DNA from: Buttiauxella izardii
GTDB lineage: Bacteria > Pseudomonadota > Gammaproteobacteria > Enterobacterales > Enterobacteriaceae
Length of the DNA: 64,000 nt
Direction of reading: 5' to 3'
Assembly (NCBI RefSeq): GCF_003601925.1
Contig: NZ_QZWH01000016.1
Coordinates: 27,552 to 91,551 of the forward strand
The notes under the pieces were generated by a model. It ran no database searches, was not told where the DNA came from, and saw only the letters and a program-made list of their open reading frames with translations. The position numbers were made by a program, and so were the translations under genes. Below are positions 9,243 to 17,806 of the stretch, piece after piece (the stretch's first letter is position 1; every line of letters starts with the position of its first letter).

Positions 9243-9252
9243 AATATTTACC

Positions 9253-10632
9253 TTACCTGGTGATTTTCCCTGCCAGCATACCCTGTATTTCAAGCCGATG
9301 GGCGGCTCTCAGGCAGATATCTTCTCGCCATGGCGGCGCAATGAGCTGCACGCCAATTGGGTTGCCGCTTGCCGTCATTAACGGCACTGTTACGACCGGG
9401 AGGCCGAGGAACGAAATCGGCTGGGTTAGCATTCCCATGCTAGCTTTTACCGGAAGATCGGTTCCGTTGATTCGCATGGTTTGCTGGCCGATAAGTGTGG
9501 CGCTGCATGGCGTTGCCGGGGCGATTAACAGATCAAATTTGTCGAATAGCGGCAGCGTTTTATCACGGAACCATGCGCGGAAACGTTGTGCCTGCGTGTA
9601 CCAGGCGGATGGCGACATCGCCCCAGCCAGCAGGCGCTCGCGAGAGTTAATTTCAAAACGTTCCGCCTCTTCGCGCAACGCGGGCAAATAATGGTTTCCC
9701 CCTTCAGCCGCAGAGAGTAAAAAAGCCGCCGAGCGCGCTAATTCGGCTTCGGGCAACGTGATGCAATCCAGTGCTTCGAGCGACTGAGCCACGCGAGCGA
9801 CGGCATTTTTGGCATCAATATCACACCAGGTTTCAAAAAAACCACCCAACACCACGCACCGTAAATGCGATGAGTGTCCCAGTTTATCGGCGACGGGTTC
9901 AGTTTCCCGAGTCGACTGAAAATGATCATCCGCATCCCTTCCCTGAAGCGCGTCATAAACCAGAGCCAGATCATCTACGCTACGAGCCAGCGGGCCGATA
10001 TGATCGAGGCTTGCAACAAAAGGCTGGCTGCCTCTGCGCGACAATCTGCCGAAAGTCGGTTTCAGCCCCAGAATGCCGCATAACGAAGCGGGGACACGAA
10101 TCGATCCGTTGGTATCAGTGCCGAGGGTAAAATTTACCATTCCAGCCGCGACGGCTGCCGCAGAGCCGCCGGATGAACCGCCCGCAATTCGTGTTAAATC
10201 ATGCGGGTTGCGGGTCGCGCCATAATGGCTATTTTCGGTGGTAAAGCCGTAGGCGTAGGCATCCATATTCAGCGCGCCTGAAAGCATCGCTCCGGCAGCG
10301 TTTAATTTTTTAATCGCGAAAGCATCAATGGCGGCGGGCGGTTTTGTACTAAACAATTCGGCACCGGCAAGTGTTGTTACGCCTTCAATATCAAAGAGAT
10401 TTTTTACCGCATAAGGCACGCCAGCCAACGGAGGCAGCGTTTCCCCGCGCGCGCGCAGTTGGTCAATGGCGGCGGCTTCTTGCAGTAAACGCGAGGCGGT
10501 AATTTCCGTAAACGCATTAATATCAGGATTAACTTGCTCGATTTTCGCAAGCGTGACCTGAGCCAAATCCTGTGCGGAAAACTCGCCGATAGCTAATCCT
10601 TGCTGAATATCGCGAATGGAAAGTGCGTTCAT
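9253..10632 (-). CDS. hpxY: Amidase HpxY (AtzE-type amidase-signature hydrolase)
   Basis: This 459-residue protein is an amidase-signature hydrolase of the AtzE type. The Ser-Ser-Lys catalytic system is visible: Lys77 in PYAVKNLFD, Ser153 in GGSSGGSAA and the nucleophile Ser177 in TNGSIRVP. AtzE-like enzymes act with a small helical partner, and here the DUF4089 protein HpxX directly precedes it with a 4-base ATGA overlap, which strongly suggests a complex. In the hpx pathway it is assigned to the oxalurate/oxamate end of purine nitrogen release; the precise substrate is inference. Confidence 0.9.
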   Translation of the reverse strand: MNALSIRDIQQGLAIGEFSAQDLAQVTLAKIEQVNPDINAFTEITASRLLQEAAAIDQLRARGETLPPLAGVPYAVKNLFDIEGVTTLAGAELFSTKPPAAIDAFAIKKLNAAGAMLSGALNMDAYAYGFTTENSHYGATRNPHDLTRIAGGSSGGSAAAVAAGMVNFTLGTDTNGSIRVPASLCGILGLKPTFGRLSRRGSQPFVASLDHIGPLARSVDDLALVYDALQGRDADDHFQSTRETEPVADKLGHSSHLRCVVLGGFFETWCDIDAKNAVARVAQSLEALDCITLPEAELARSAAFLLSAAEGGNHYLPALREEAERFEINSRERLLAGAMSPSAWYTQAQRFRAWFRDKTLPLFDKFDLLIAPATPCSATLIGQQTMRINGTDLPVKASMGMLTQPISFLGLPVVTVPLMTASGNPIGVQLIAPPWREDICLRAAHRLEIQGMLAGKITR

Positions 10633-10817
10633 AACTTATAAATCCCCGCGACTTCCTGGCGTTCAGGCAATGGGAAATCGATTAACGGTTCTGCCATTTT
10701 CTCCATGCGTGTCAATTGCACTTCAAGTTCCTGGCGGCGTGGCTCATCAACGGGAACGTCAAGCAGTTGCTCCATGACTTTGATATACGCGGGCCAGTCG
10801 ATAGAATTTAATAGCAT
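10629..10817 (-). CDS. hpxX: Small AtzG-like partner protein HpxX (DUF4089)
   Basis: This 62-residue protein starts MLLNSIDWPAYIKVMEQLL and ends [11 protein letters not shown]. It matches the DUF4089/AtzG pattern: two or three helices whose C-terminus inserts into the amidase partner. In the AtzE-AtzG system this small subunit is needed for a stable enzyme, and by analogy HpxX should serve HpxY. AAGGAG lies 6 bases before the ATG, and the stop overlaps the hpxY start (ATGA), so translation is coupled. Confidence comes from size, sequence pattern and position. Confidence 0.85.
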   Translation of the reverse strand: MLLNSIDWPAYIKVMEQLLDVPVDEPRRQELEVQLTRMEKMAEPLIDFPLPERQEVAGIYKL

Positions 10818-10827
10818 TTTGTTCTCC

Positions 10828-12414
10828 TTAGAATCCTGCGGCGCTGCCGTTGCTGCGTGGGTCGTATGCGCCTTCGAGCATGCCATTGGTGTGGCGCACG
10901 ATGGCACCCGCATGGCCGACGGCTTCGCTAAAATCGGGCAATGCCTCAACGTCATGCCCCAATTCTTGTAACGCTTTGAAAGTTTCAGGGCTGAAGCGGC
11001 CTTCTAATTTCAGGCTGTCGGAAGCTTGCCCCCAGGTTCTGCCGAGCAGCCAACGTGGAGCGGTGACCGCTTCCTGAAGTGCCATGCCCTGAATGACGTG
11101 GCGGGTAAAAATGGCGGCCTGAGTTTGTGGCTGTCCGTCACCGCCCATCGAGCCATAAACCATGGTGCGCCCATCAGCCAGGCGTGCGGCGGCTGGGTTC
11201 AGCGTGTGGAATGGCTGTTTCCCGGGAGCCAGGCTGAGCAAACTTTCCGGGTTGAGGCTGAACGCCGCGCCCCGGTTTTGCCACAACACGCCGCTTTTAG
11301 GCAGCACCACGCCGCTGCCAAATTCGTGATAAATACTTTGAATAAACGAAACCGCCAGGCCGCTGCTATCAATCACACCCATCCAGACCGTGTCGCCGGG
11401 GCCTTTGCCGGTTCCCCAGTCTGCGGCTTTGTGGTCATCAATTTCTGCGGCGAGTGCGGCGAGCGGTTCAGGTTCCAGCAAACTCTGGATTGAAGTGGTG
11501 ATATGGCGCGGATCGGTGATGTATTTGTCACGCAGCGCAAAAGCTTTTTTGGTCGCTTCGACGATGCGATGAACCGTTTGTGTTTCATTGGCTTGCGCCA
11601 TATCCAGATTCTCGGTGATCCCTAGGATCGCCAGCGAAACCAGGCCTTGCGTCGGCGGCGTCATATTATAAACATCGCCCAAATGGTGGCCCAGATGCAG
11701 AGGGATACGCCGTTTGGCGCGTTGCGCGGCGAGATCCTGCAACGTAATCGGCATACCTGATTCAGCAAGCTCTTCGGTGATCAGCGCCGCCAACGGGCCG
11801 CGATAAAAACTCTCAAGCCCTTCAACGGTCAGGCGGGTTAAGGTTTCGGCCAGCCGTGGCTGAGTGAAACGGCTGCCCGCGCGTGGGATTTCGCCTCGGT
11901 CTAAAAAAGTTTCGGCAAATCCGGAGATGTTAACCAGCTCGTCGTATTTGCTGTGCGTCGCCAGCGCCTGAGATTGGGTGACTGGAATGCCGTCAGCCGC
12001 GTAGCGTATGGCATCGGCCAGCAAACGTGACAGCGGCAATTGCCCGCCGCCCAGTTGTGTCGCTATCTTTAAAGCTTCGTCCCAACCGCTCACGGTTCCC
12101 GGCACAGTAAGCGCTGCTTTAGGGCCACGATGCGGGATTGACGTTTCGCCTGCGTAAAATTCCAAAGATGCGAGAGAACCCGCAGCACCGCTGGCATCAA
12201 TGGCAATCGGTTCGCCTTCCGGCGGCACAATCAGCCAGAAACCATCACCGCCAATACCATTCATGTGGGGATAAACCACGGCAATCGTTGCCGCCGCTGC
12301 CACCATCGCTTCGATAGCATCGCCACCGTGGCGCAGCACGGATAATGCGGTTTCACTGGCTAAATGGTGCGGTGTCACCGCCATACCGGACGGGGCCATA
12401 TTGCTTTGCATCAT
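10828..12414 (-). CDS. hpxW: Oxamate amidohydrolase HpxW (gamma-glutamyltransferase-like)
   Basis: This 528-residue protein is a gamma-glutamyltranspeptidase-fold Ntn hydrolase. In Klebsiella pneumoniae HpxW hydrolyses oxamate to oxalate and ammonia late in urate breakdown. The precursor should cut itself before Thr342 in the GPGDTVWMGVID motif to expose the N-terminal nucleophile. Other landmarks are GGDAIEAMVAAAA near residue 30, HMNGIGGDGFW near 50 and GSMGGDGQPQTQ near 445. There is no signal peptide, in contrast to periplasmic GGT, so it is cytoplasmic. It is first in the hpxWXYZ operon and divergent from hpxU. Confidence 0.92.
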   Translation of the reverse strand: MMQSNMAPSGMAVTPHHLASETALSVLRHGGDAIEAMVAAAATIAVVYPHMNGIGGDGFWLIVPPEGEPIAIDASGAAGSLASLEFYAGETSIPHRGPKAALTVPGTVSGWDEALKIATQLGGGQLPLSRLLADAIRYAADGIPVTQSQALATHSKYDELVNISGFAETFLDRGEIPRAGSRFTQPRLAETLTRLTVEGLESFYRGPLAALITEELAESGMPITLQDLAAQRAKRRIPLHLGHHLGDVYNMTPPTQGLVSLAILGITENLDMAQANETQTVHRIVEATKKAFALRDKYITDPRHITTSIQSLLEPEPLAALAAEIDDHKAADWGTGKGPGDTVWMGVIDSSGLAVSFIQSIYHEFGSGVVLPKSGVLWQNRGAAFSLNPESLLSLAPGKQPFHTLNPAAARLADGRTMVYGSMGGDGQPQTQAAIFTRHVIQGMALQEAVTAPRWLLGRTWGQASDSLKLEGRFSPETFKALQELGHDVEALPDFSEAVGHAGAIVRHTNGMLEGAYDPRSNGSAAGF

Positions 12415-12446
12415 CGTTTTATCTCTCAGAATGGAAGCTTAAGTGT

Positions 12447-12510
12447 ATCTCTAGCAAGAGATGTTCCAGGTTGACTCGGTTAGTTTCACTGTGCCAGGCT
12501 CGAGTGAAAC
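12447..12510. promoter_or_regulatory. Inverted repeats in the hpxW/hpxU divergent control region
   Basis: Two inverted repeats lie in the 115-base gap between hpxW and hpxU. The first, at 12447-12462, is ATCTCT-AGCA-AGAGAT. The second, at 12483-12510, is GTTTCACT separated by 12 bases from AGTGAAAC. Both are perfect and suit binding by a dimeric regulator; HpxU itself is the natural candidate. A GTTTCAC half-site recurs at 13600-13606 just before hpxJ. No experimental site is known to me for comparison. Confidence 0.45.
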
Positions 12511-12529
12511 AAAAGTTACAGAGGTCATG

Positions 12530-13369
12530 ATGAAACAATTAGATGAACGCTTAAGGGCGACATACGAACAGCTTTCCCCGCAGGAACAGCGAGTTGCTGC
12601 GTTTATTGTCGATCATTTTGATGACCTGATTAGCTACAACAGCGCCGAACTGGCCCGTCTTTCTGGCGTTTCAAAAGCCACGGTGAGCCGCCTGTTTAAG
12701 CGCCTTGGCTACGACCGTTATAAAGATATGCGTGAAGAACTGCGCAATCTGCGTCAGAGCGGAATGCCGCTCACAGAAAACCGTGATGCGGTGCAAGGTA
12801 ACACGCTGTTGGCGCGGCATTATAAACAGGAAATGGCGAATCTGACGCAGTGGGTCAGCCTGCTCGAAACGCAGCAATTTTCCGAGGTTGTGACGGCGCT
12901 GACGACGGCAAAACGTATTTTTATTATCGGCTTAAGAAACTCGTGGCCGGTCGCAATGCACCTGCGCCAACAGTTATTGCAGGTACGTAGCGACGTTTAT
13001 CTATTGCCGCAGCCGGGCCAGACGCTGGCCGAAGAAGTGGTGGATATCAGCGAACAAGATTGTGTTATCGCTATCGCGTTCCGCAGGCGTCCGCGCATTA
13101 TCAAGCCGCTGCTGGCGAATCTGCATCAGCGGCAGGTGCCGCTTTTGGTAATGAGTGAAGCGCAGGGTTCGGGCTTGACGCCTTATTGCCGCTGGCATTT
13201 TGCCGCCCCGCTGGACAGCGTTTCAGCCTTCGACAGTTACAGCAGCGCGATGAGCCTCGTCAATTTGTTATCCAACGCCGTTCTCCACGAAGCGTTAACC
13301 ACAGGCCGCCAGCGTATTCATCATATTGCTGAGTTGTATTCTGAACTGGATGAGCTCGAGCAACGCTAG
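12530..13369 (+). CDS. hpxU: RpiR/MurR-family regulator HpxU
   Basis: This protein of 279 residues has an N-terminal RpiR helix-turn-helix domain (about residues 1-77, with SAELARLSGVSKATVSRLFKRLGY) and a C-terminal SIS sugar-isomerase-like domain (about 115-260) that would bind a ligand. The ATG at 12530 has AGAGG 5 bases upstream; an adjacent ATG at 12527 is possible. It is divergent from hpxW and upstream of hpxJ, so it is likely the local regulator of purine catabolism, with an ureido compound rather than a sugar phosphate as probable effector. The effector is inference. Confidence 0.85.
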   Translation: MKQLDERLRATYEQLSPQEQRVAAFIVDHFDDLISYNSAELARLSGVSKATVSRLFKRLGYDRYKDMREELRNLRQSGMPLTENRDAVQGNTLLARHYKQEMANLTQWVSLLETQQFSEVVTALTTAKRIFIIGLRNSWPVAMHLRQQLLQVRSDVYLLPQPGQTLAEEVVDISEQDCVIAIAFRRRPRIIKPLLANLHQRQVPLLVMSEAQGSGLTPYCRWHFAAPLDSVSAFDSYSSAMSLVNLLSNAVLHEALTTGRQRIHHIAELYSELDELEQR

Positions 13370-13444
13370 CGCACTTTAGTGGTGCAATTGCACACATCAT
13401 GGGAGCCATTCTGGTTCAAAATTACAGGGGTGGCCAATCTCTTC

Positions 13445-13520
13445 GTAGGTCGGATAAGCGCAGCGTCATCCGACACGATTGCCGTAAATGGTGGATGACG
13501 CTAACGCTTATCCACCCTAC
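13445..13520. repeat. BIME: two inverted REP units
   Basis: Two palindromic units face each other: GTAGGTCGGATAAGCGCAGC near 13445 and its near-complement ending CGCTTATCCACCCTAC at 13520, with a 16-base middle. This is the classic REP/BIME layout of enterobacteria, placed between hpxU and hpxJ. It may stabilise or end the hpxU transcript. Confidence 0.85.
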
Positions 13521-13626
13521 AAAATCCGTTTTTCACCCTTTGTCATTATCGAAATTTGGTGGCACATTAGTTGCAGAATATTTTTATTAAGAATCTTTTG
13601 TTTCACGCAAAATAAAAGGAAATGCC

Positions 13627-14868
13627 ATGTTCGATATTCAGCACTTCTCACAAATCAATCCGCCACATCGGTTGTTGATGGGGCCGGGGCCAATTAATGC
13701 CGATCCCCGCGTATTACGGGCGATGGCGAGCCAGTTGATTGGGCAATATGACCCGGTCATGACCGGTTATATGAACGAAGTGATGGTGCTGTATCGCGAA
13801 CTTTTCCGTACTCAAAACCGTTGGACAATGCTGGTGGATGGCACTTCTCGCTCCGGCATCGAAGCGATTTTGCTTTCTGCGATTCGCCCCGGCGACAAAG
13901 TGCTGGTGCCGGTATTTGGCCGTTTCGGTCATCTGCTATGTGAAATTGCCCGCCGCTGCCGCGCAGAAGTTCACACTATTGAAGTGCCGTGGGGAGAAGT
14001 ATTCACACCCGACCAAATCGAAGATGCTATCAAAACGGTAAAACCGCGTTTGCTGCTGACGGTTCAGGGCGATACATCCACCACCATGCTACAGCCCCTG
14101 GAAGAACTCGGTGAAATCTGCCGCCGCCACGGCGTGCTGTTTTACACCGATGCCACGGCGTCATTTGGTGGCAACAAACTGGAAACCGACGCCTGGGGTT
14201 TAGATGCGGTTTCAGCCGGGTTGCAAAAATGCCTCGGAGGCCCGTCTGGCAGCTCGCCGATCACCCTCAGCGCACAAATGGAAGAAGTGATCCGCCGCCG
14301 TAAATGTGTGGAAGAGGGCATTCGTACTTCCGCGCATCAGGATGGCGATGACGAAATGATCTACTCGAATTATTTCGATCTCGGCATGGTCATGGATTAC
14401 TGGGGCCCGGAGCGCCTGAACCACCACACGGAAGCGACCAGCATGTTGTTTGCCGCCCGTGAATGCGCGCGCATTATTCTGGAAGAAGGGGTGGATGTGG
14501 GGATTGCTCGCCACGAACTGCACGGACGTGCGCTGGTGGCCGGGATTCAGGGCATGGGGCTGGAAACCTTCGGCAATCTGCAACATAAAATGAATAACGT
14601 GCTCGGCGTGGTGATCCCTTCAGCCGTTCACGGCGAAGAAGTGCGCAAAATGCTGCTAGAAGATTTCCATATTGAAATCGGCACCTCGTTTGGCCCGCTG
14701 CAAGGCAAAATCTGGCGCATCGGCACCATGGGTTATAACGCGCGCAAAGATTGTGTGCTGCAAACGCTGACGGCGCTGGAGGCGGTGCTGAATCGTCTTG
14801 GGTTCAAGTCGACGCAAGGGGCAGCAATGCAGTCGGCTTGGGATGTTTATGCGCAGGAAAATCGCTGA
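13627..14868 (+). CDS. hpxJ: (S)-ureidoglycine-glyoxylate aminotransferase HpxJ
   Basis: This 413-residue protein is a class V PLP aminotransferase of the PucG/HpxJ type. It transfers the amino group of ureidoglycine to glyoxylate, giving oxalurate and glycine. The family start PPHRLLMGPGPINADPRVL is clear, as is GDTSTTMLQPLEELGEIC and the PLP-lysine region SAGLQKCLGGPSG near residues 197-209 (Lys203). An AAAGGA site precedes the ATG. Its TGA stop overlaps the ATG of the next gene (TGATG), so hpxJ, the hpxK fusion and hpxT form one tightly coupled operon. Confidence 0.93.
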   Translation: MFDIQHFSQINPPHRLLMGPGPINADPRVLRAMASQLIGQYDPVMTGYMNEVMVLYRELFRTQNRWTMLVDGTSRSGIEAILLSAIRPGDKVLVPVFGRFGHLLCEIARRCRAEVHTIEVPWGEVFTPDQIEDAIKTVKPRLLLTVQGDTSTTMLQPLEELGEICRRHGVLFYTDATASFGGNKLETDAWGLDAVSAGLQKCLGGPSGSSPITLSAQMEEVIRRRKCVEEGIRTSAHQDGDDEMIYSNYFDLGMVMDYWGPERLNHHTEATSMLFAARECARIILEEGVDVGIARHELHGRALVAGIQGMGLETFGNLQHKMNNVLGVVIPSAVHGEEVRKMLLEDFHIEIGTSFGPLQGKIWRIGTMGYNARKDCVLQTLTALEAVLNRLGFKSTQGAAMQSAWDVYAQENR

Positions 14869-16619
14869 TGGTTAAACATGTCATGAATGCCGCGCAGGCC
14901 AGCGCCGCCGCTCGCCGGGTTATGCAGCGCGCGGATGAACTCGCGCAAATTAGCGAAACACCGGGCCAGCTCACGCGCGTTTATCTCTCCCCTGAACATC
15001 TGCGGGCTAACCACATGCTTGGAGCATGGATGGAACAAATCGGCATGGCCACCTGGCAAGATGCGGTGGGCAATATTTGTGGGCGCTACGAAGGGGCAAG
15101 TGAAGGCGCTCAGGCGATTTTGCTGGGTTCGCACCTCGACACGGTACGCAATGCCGGGCGCTACGACGGCATGTTGGGCGTACTTACCGCGCTGGAAGTG
15201 GTCGCATTTCTCTATGAAAACAATCTTCAATTAGAGCAGGCGATTGAAATTGTTGGCTTTGGAGATGAAGAGGGCACGCGTTTTGGCATCACATTATTAG
15301 GCAGCCGTGGTGTAACCGGAACCTGGCCGGATAACTGGCTGGCCTGCGAAGATGCGGCAGGAATCAGCGTCGGGCAAGCGCTGGTAAATGCCGGTTTTGA
15401 TCCTTCGCGTATTCAGAGTGCCGCGCGCAGCCCGGAAGAATTCAGCGCTTATCTGGAAATGCATATTGAGCAAGGGCCGGTGCTTGAGCGTGAAAATCTG
15501 GCGCTTGGCGTGGTGACGGCGATTAACGGTGCTCGCCGTCTGAAATGCCGATTTGTTGGCGAAGCAGGCCATGCAGGCACGGTTCCGATGACTCTTCGTA
15601 AAGATGCGCTCGCCGCCGCTGCCGCGTGGATGACTGACATCGAAACAGCGACAGCGGCTTATGCGCCGGATATTGTCGCGACGGTCGGCACGCTGCAATG
15701 CTTACCGGGAGCGGCGAATGTGATTCCCGGCGAAGTGAATCTGACGCTGGATATTCGCAGCCCACGAGATTCTGACCTCGAATTGTTGCTCGCAAAATTG
15801 TTGAACCAGGCGCAGCAAATCGCCGCTCAACGAGGCGTAACCTTTAGCGCCGAAACTTACTATTCCATCCCTGCGACACCTTGCGATACTCGTTTACAAC
15901 AAGCGTTAACATCATCTATTTCTGCGGTGCAGGGGCGCAGTTTATCTTTGCCAAGTGGCGCGGGGCACGATGCTATCGCCATCGCAGAACACTGGCCGGT
16001 GGGCATGATGTTTGTGCGCTGCGACCGCGGGATAAGCCACCATCCGGCGGAGTCTGTGATTGAAGCTGATGTGATGCAGGCAGTGCAGGCGTTTACACAA
16101 ACGGTAATGGCGTTGGCGGCGAATCCTCTGGCTGAATTTAACGACGCCACTAACAGCGATGCGCTGAATCTGGTTGCGCCATGCGTCGCGATTGCGACCT
16201 GGGCTGAAAACCTGGTTGCCGCTCGCCCTTATTCGAGCGTCGATGTATTGCAGCATTATGCTTCGCAACTGACTTTGGATTGGGGGCGTGAGGAGCTAAA
16301 TCAGGCGCTTAGCGCACATCCGCGCATCGGCGAAAAAGCGCAGGGCAGCAGTCAAGAGGCGGCACTTTCGAAAGGTGAACAATCCGCCGTTGATACCGAA
16401 AACAGTGCATTAACGCTCGCGCTGGCGCAAGGCAATGCGCAATACGAGGCGCAATTTGGGCGTGTTTTTTTGATTCGAGCTAAAGGTCGCTGCGGTGAAG
16501 AAATTCTCGGGGAGCTTAAGCGCCGCCTGAATAATTCGCCGGAAGAAGAAGAGCTTGAAGCGCTGGAGCAATTACGCCAAATCACGTTGTTACGCCTCGA
16601 AGGAGTGTTTGCCGCATGA
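14868..16619 (+). CDS. hpxK: Fusion protein: allantoate amidohydrolase (HpxK) + OHCU decarboxylase (UraD/HpxQ)
   Basis: The 583-residue product joins two enzymes. Residues 1 to about 420 form an M20-family allantoate amidohydrolase with metal ligands in GSHLDTV (His89), RYDG (Asp100), DEEGTRF (Glu134/135), EMHIEQG (His199) and SGAGHDA (His367). Residues about 423-583 form a full-length OHCU decarboxylase with the catalytic His484 in HPRIGEK and Glu504 in KGEQSAVD, spaced 20 residues as His67/Glu87 in the Klebsiella enzyme, and a closing FLIRAKGR. The start overlaps the hpxJ stop by one base (TGATG) and the stop overlaps the hpxT start (ATGA). There is no frameshift, and both active sites look intact, so the protein is probably bifunctional. 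Confidence 0.92.
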   Translation: MVKHVMNAAQASAAARRVMQRADELAQISETPGQLTRVYLSPEHLRANHMLGAWMEQIGMATWQDAVGNICGRYEGASEGAQAILLGSHLDTVRNAGRYDGMLGVLTALEVVAFLYENNLQLEQAIEIVGFGDEEGTRFGITLLGSRGVTGTWPDNWLACEDAAGISVGQALVNAGFDPSRIQSAARSPEEFSAYLEMHIEQGPVLERENLALGVVTAINGARRLKCRFVGEAGHAGTVPMTLRKDALAAAAAWMTDIETATAAYAPDIVATVGTLQCLPGAANVIPGEVNLTLDIRSPRDSDLELLLAKLLNQAQQIAAQRGVTFSAETYYSIPATPCDTRLQQALTSSISAVQGRSLSLPSGAGHDAIAIAEHWPVGMMFVRCDRGISHHPAESVIEADVMQAVQAFTQTVMALAANPLAEFNDATNSDALNLVAPCVAIATWAENLVAARPYSSVDVLQHYASQLTLDWGREELNQALSAHPRIGEKAQGSSQEAALSKGEQSAVDTENSALTLALAQGNAQYEAQFGRVFLIRAKGRCGEEILGELKRRLNNSPEEEELEALEQLRQITLLRLEGVFAA

Positions 16620-16951
16620 GCCAGTTAAGTACTCATATTCTTGATACCGCGTTGGGAAAACCTGCGAAGGACGTGGTGATTCGCCTTGAACAGCAGATTG
16701 CAGAGCAATGGGAAGTGATTGCGCAAGGTGTGACGGATGCGGACGGGCGGCTAAAAGATTTCACCCCAGCGCATTTGGCGGCGGGGCGTTATCGCCTGAC
16801 TGCCGAAATCGGGCATTATTTTGCCGCAACGCAGCGGGAAACGCTTTATCCCAGCGCGCAAATTGATTTCATGATTACGCAAAACGGCGGGCATTATCAC
16901 CTGCCGTTTCTGATTTCCCCGTGGTCGTGGTCGACTTACAGAGGTTCGTAG
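16616..16951 (+). CDS. hpxT: 5-Hydroxyisourate hydrolase HpxT (transthyretin-like)
   Basis: This 111-residue protein is a transthyretin-related 5-hydroxyisourate hydrolase. It opens the unstable urate oxidase product to OHCU, which the UraD domain encoded just upstream then decarboxylates. All family signatures are present: STHILDTALGKPA at the start, the HYHLPFLISP block near residue 93, and the closing tetrapeptide YRGS. It overlaps the preceding fusion gene by 4 bases. Its TAG stop abuts the convergent yafV stop with no base between them. Confidence 0.94.
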   Translation: MSQLSTHILDTALGKPAKDVVIRLEQQIAEQWEVIAQGVTDADGRLKDFTPAHLAAGRYRLTAEIGHYFAATQRETLYPSAQIDFMITQNGGHYHLPFLISPWSWSTYRGS

Positions 16952-17719
16952 TTAAAGGCTGAACGGATCGGCATCTTGCCAGGCGGGGAATTTCTCGCGG
17001 TATTCTTGCAATGCAATCAGCGATAAATCGGCATCGAGCCGCATCGCCTGATGGGCTTCGCCATTCGCCAGAATTTCACCCTGAGGATTAATAATTTTGC
17101 TATCGCCACGGTAATGATGCCCGTTACCGTCGGTGCCAACACGGTTGCAGCCCGCGACATACGCCTGGTTTTCAATGGCGCGAGCAATCAGTAAACTTTG
17201 CCAATGCAGAGAGCGCGGGGCAGGCCAGTTCGCCACATACAACGCCAGGTCATAATCGTTGCGGTTGCGTGAAAATACCGGGAAGCGCAGGTCGTAACAC
17301 ACTTGCGGCAGAATGCGCCAGCCGCGCCATTCCACGATAACTCGCTCATTGCCCGCCTGATAATGATGATGTTCATCCGCCATGCGGAAGAGGTGGCGTT
17401 TATCGTAGAAGTGGACTTTGCCGTCGGGCTGAACCAGCAGAAAACGGTTTACTGGCCCACGTTCGGTTTGCAATGCCGCACTTCCGGCAATCATCGCCTG
17501 AGTTTGCTGGGCTTTAAACTGCATCCAGTCAATCACTTCTTCTTCAGCAAGCGACTGTGTGGCGGCTTCCATTGCAAAACCGGTAGTGAACATTTCCGGC
17601 AAGACAATCAGATCGCGGCCATGAATAGCGTCCAACTGTACATCGAAATGGCGCAAGTTTGCCGCGCCGTCCATCCAGACCAGCGGTTGTTGCAGAACGG
17701 TGATTTTCAAACCAGACAC
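16952..17719 (-). CDS. yafV: Omega-amidase YafV (nitrilase superfamily)
   Basis: This 255-residue protein is the C-N hydrolase YafV, which hydrolyses alpha-ketoglutaramate-type omega-amides. The Glu-Lys-Cys triad is visible: LPEMFTTGF, YDKRHLF and QVCYDLRFP. I chose the GTG at 17719, giving MSGLKITVLQQPLVWMDG, because it matches the known E. coli start and length (256) and has GAGG 9 bases upstream; ATGs at 17734 and 17755 are alternatives. In E. coli yafV is followed by ivy and fadE, but ivy is missing here. Confidence 0.92.
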   Translation of the reverse strand: MSGLKITVLQQPLVWMDGAANLRHFDVQLDAIHGRDLIVLPEMFTTGFAMEAATQSLAEEEVIDWMQFKAQQTQAMIAGSAALQTERGPVNRFLLVQPDGKVHFYDKRHLFRMADEHHHYQAGNERVIVEWRGWRILPQVCYDLRFPVFSRNRNDYDLALYVANWPAPRSLHWQSLLIARAIENQAYVAGCNRVGTDGNGHHYRGDSKIINPQGEILANGEAHQAMRLDADLSLIALQEYREKFPAWQDADPFSL

Positions 17720-17774
17720 AATCGGAAGCCTCATGATAAACAGTGTTTCATTCACTTTAGCATGAGTAGAAAAG

Positions 17775-17799
17775 AAAAAACCCCGCGAACGGGGTTTTA
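17775..17799 (-). terminator. Terminator after fadE
   Basis: An ACCCCG-TTCG-CGGGGT stem on the minus strand is followed by a run of six T residues, 8 bases beyond the fadE stop. A-residues on the other side suggest it may also work in the opposite direction. Confidence 0.88.
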
Positions 17800-17806
17800 A
17801 GAAGGC

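Noticed and set aside
9243..9293. Longer start for hpxZ inside hpxY
   Set aside because: It would overlap hpxY by about 40 bases, has no ribosome-binding site, and the added residues do not fit the SnoaL-like family.
13445..13520. Transposon end or IS remnant between hpxU and hpxJ
   Set aside because: The sequence is a standard REP pair (BIME) without any transposase or target duplication.
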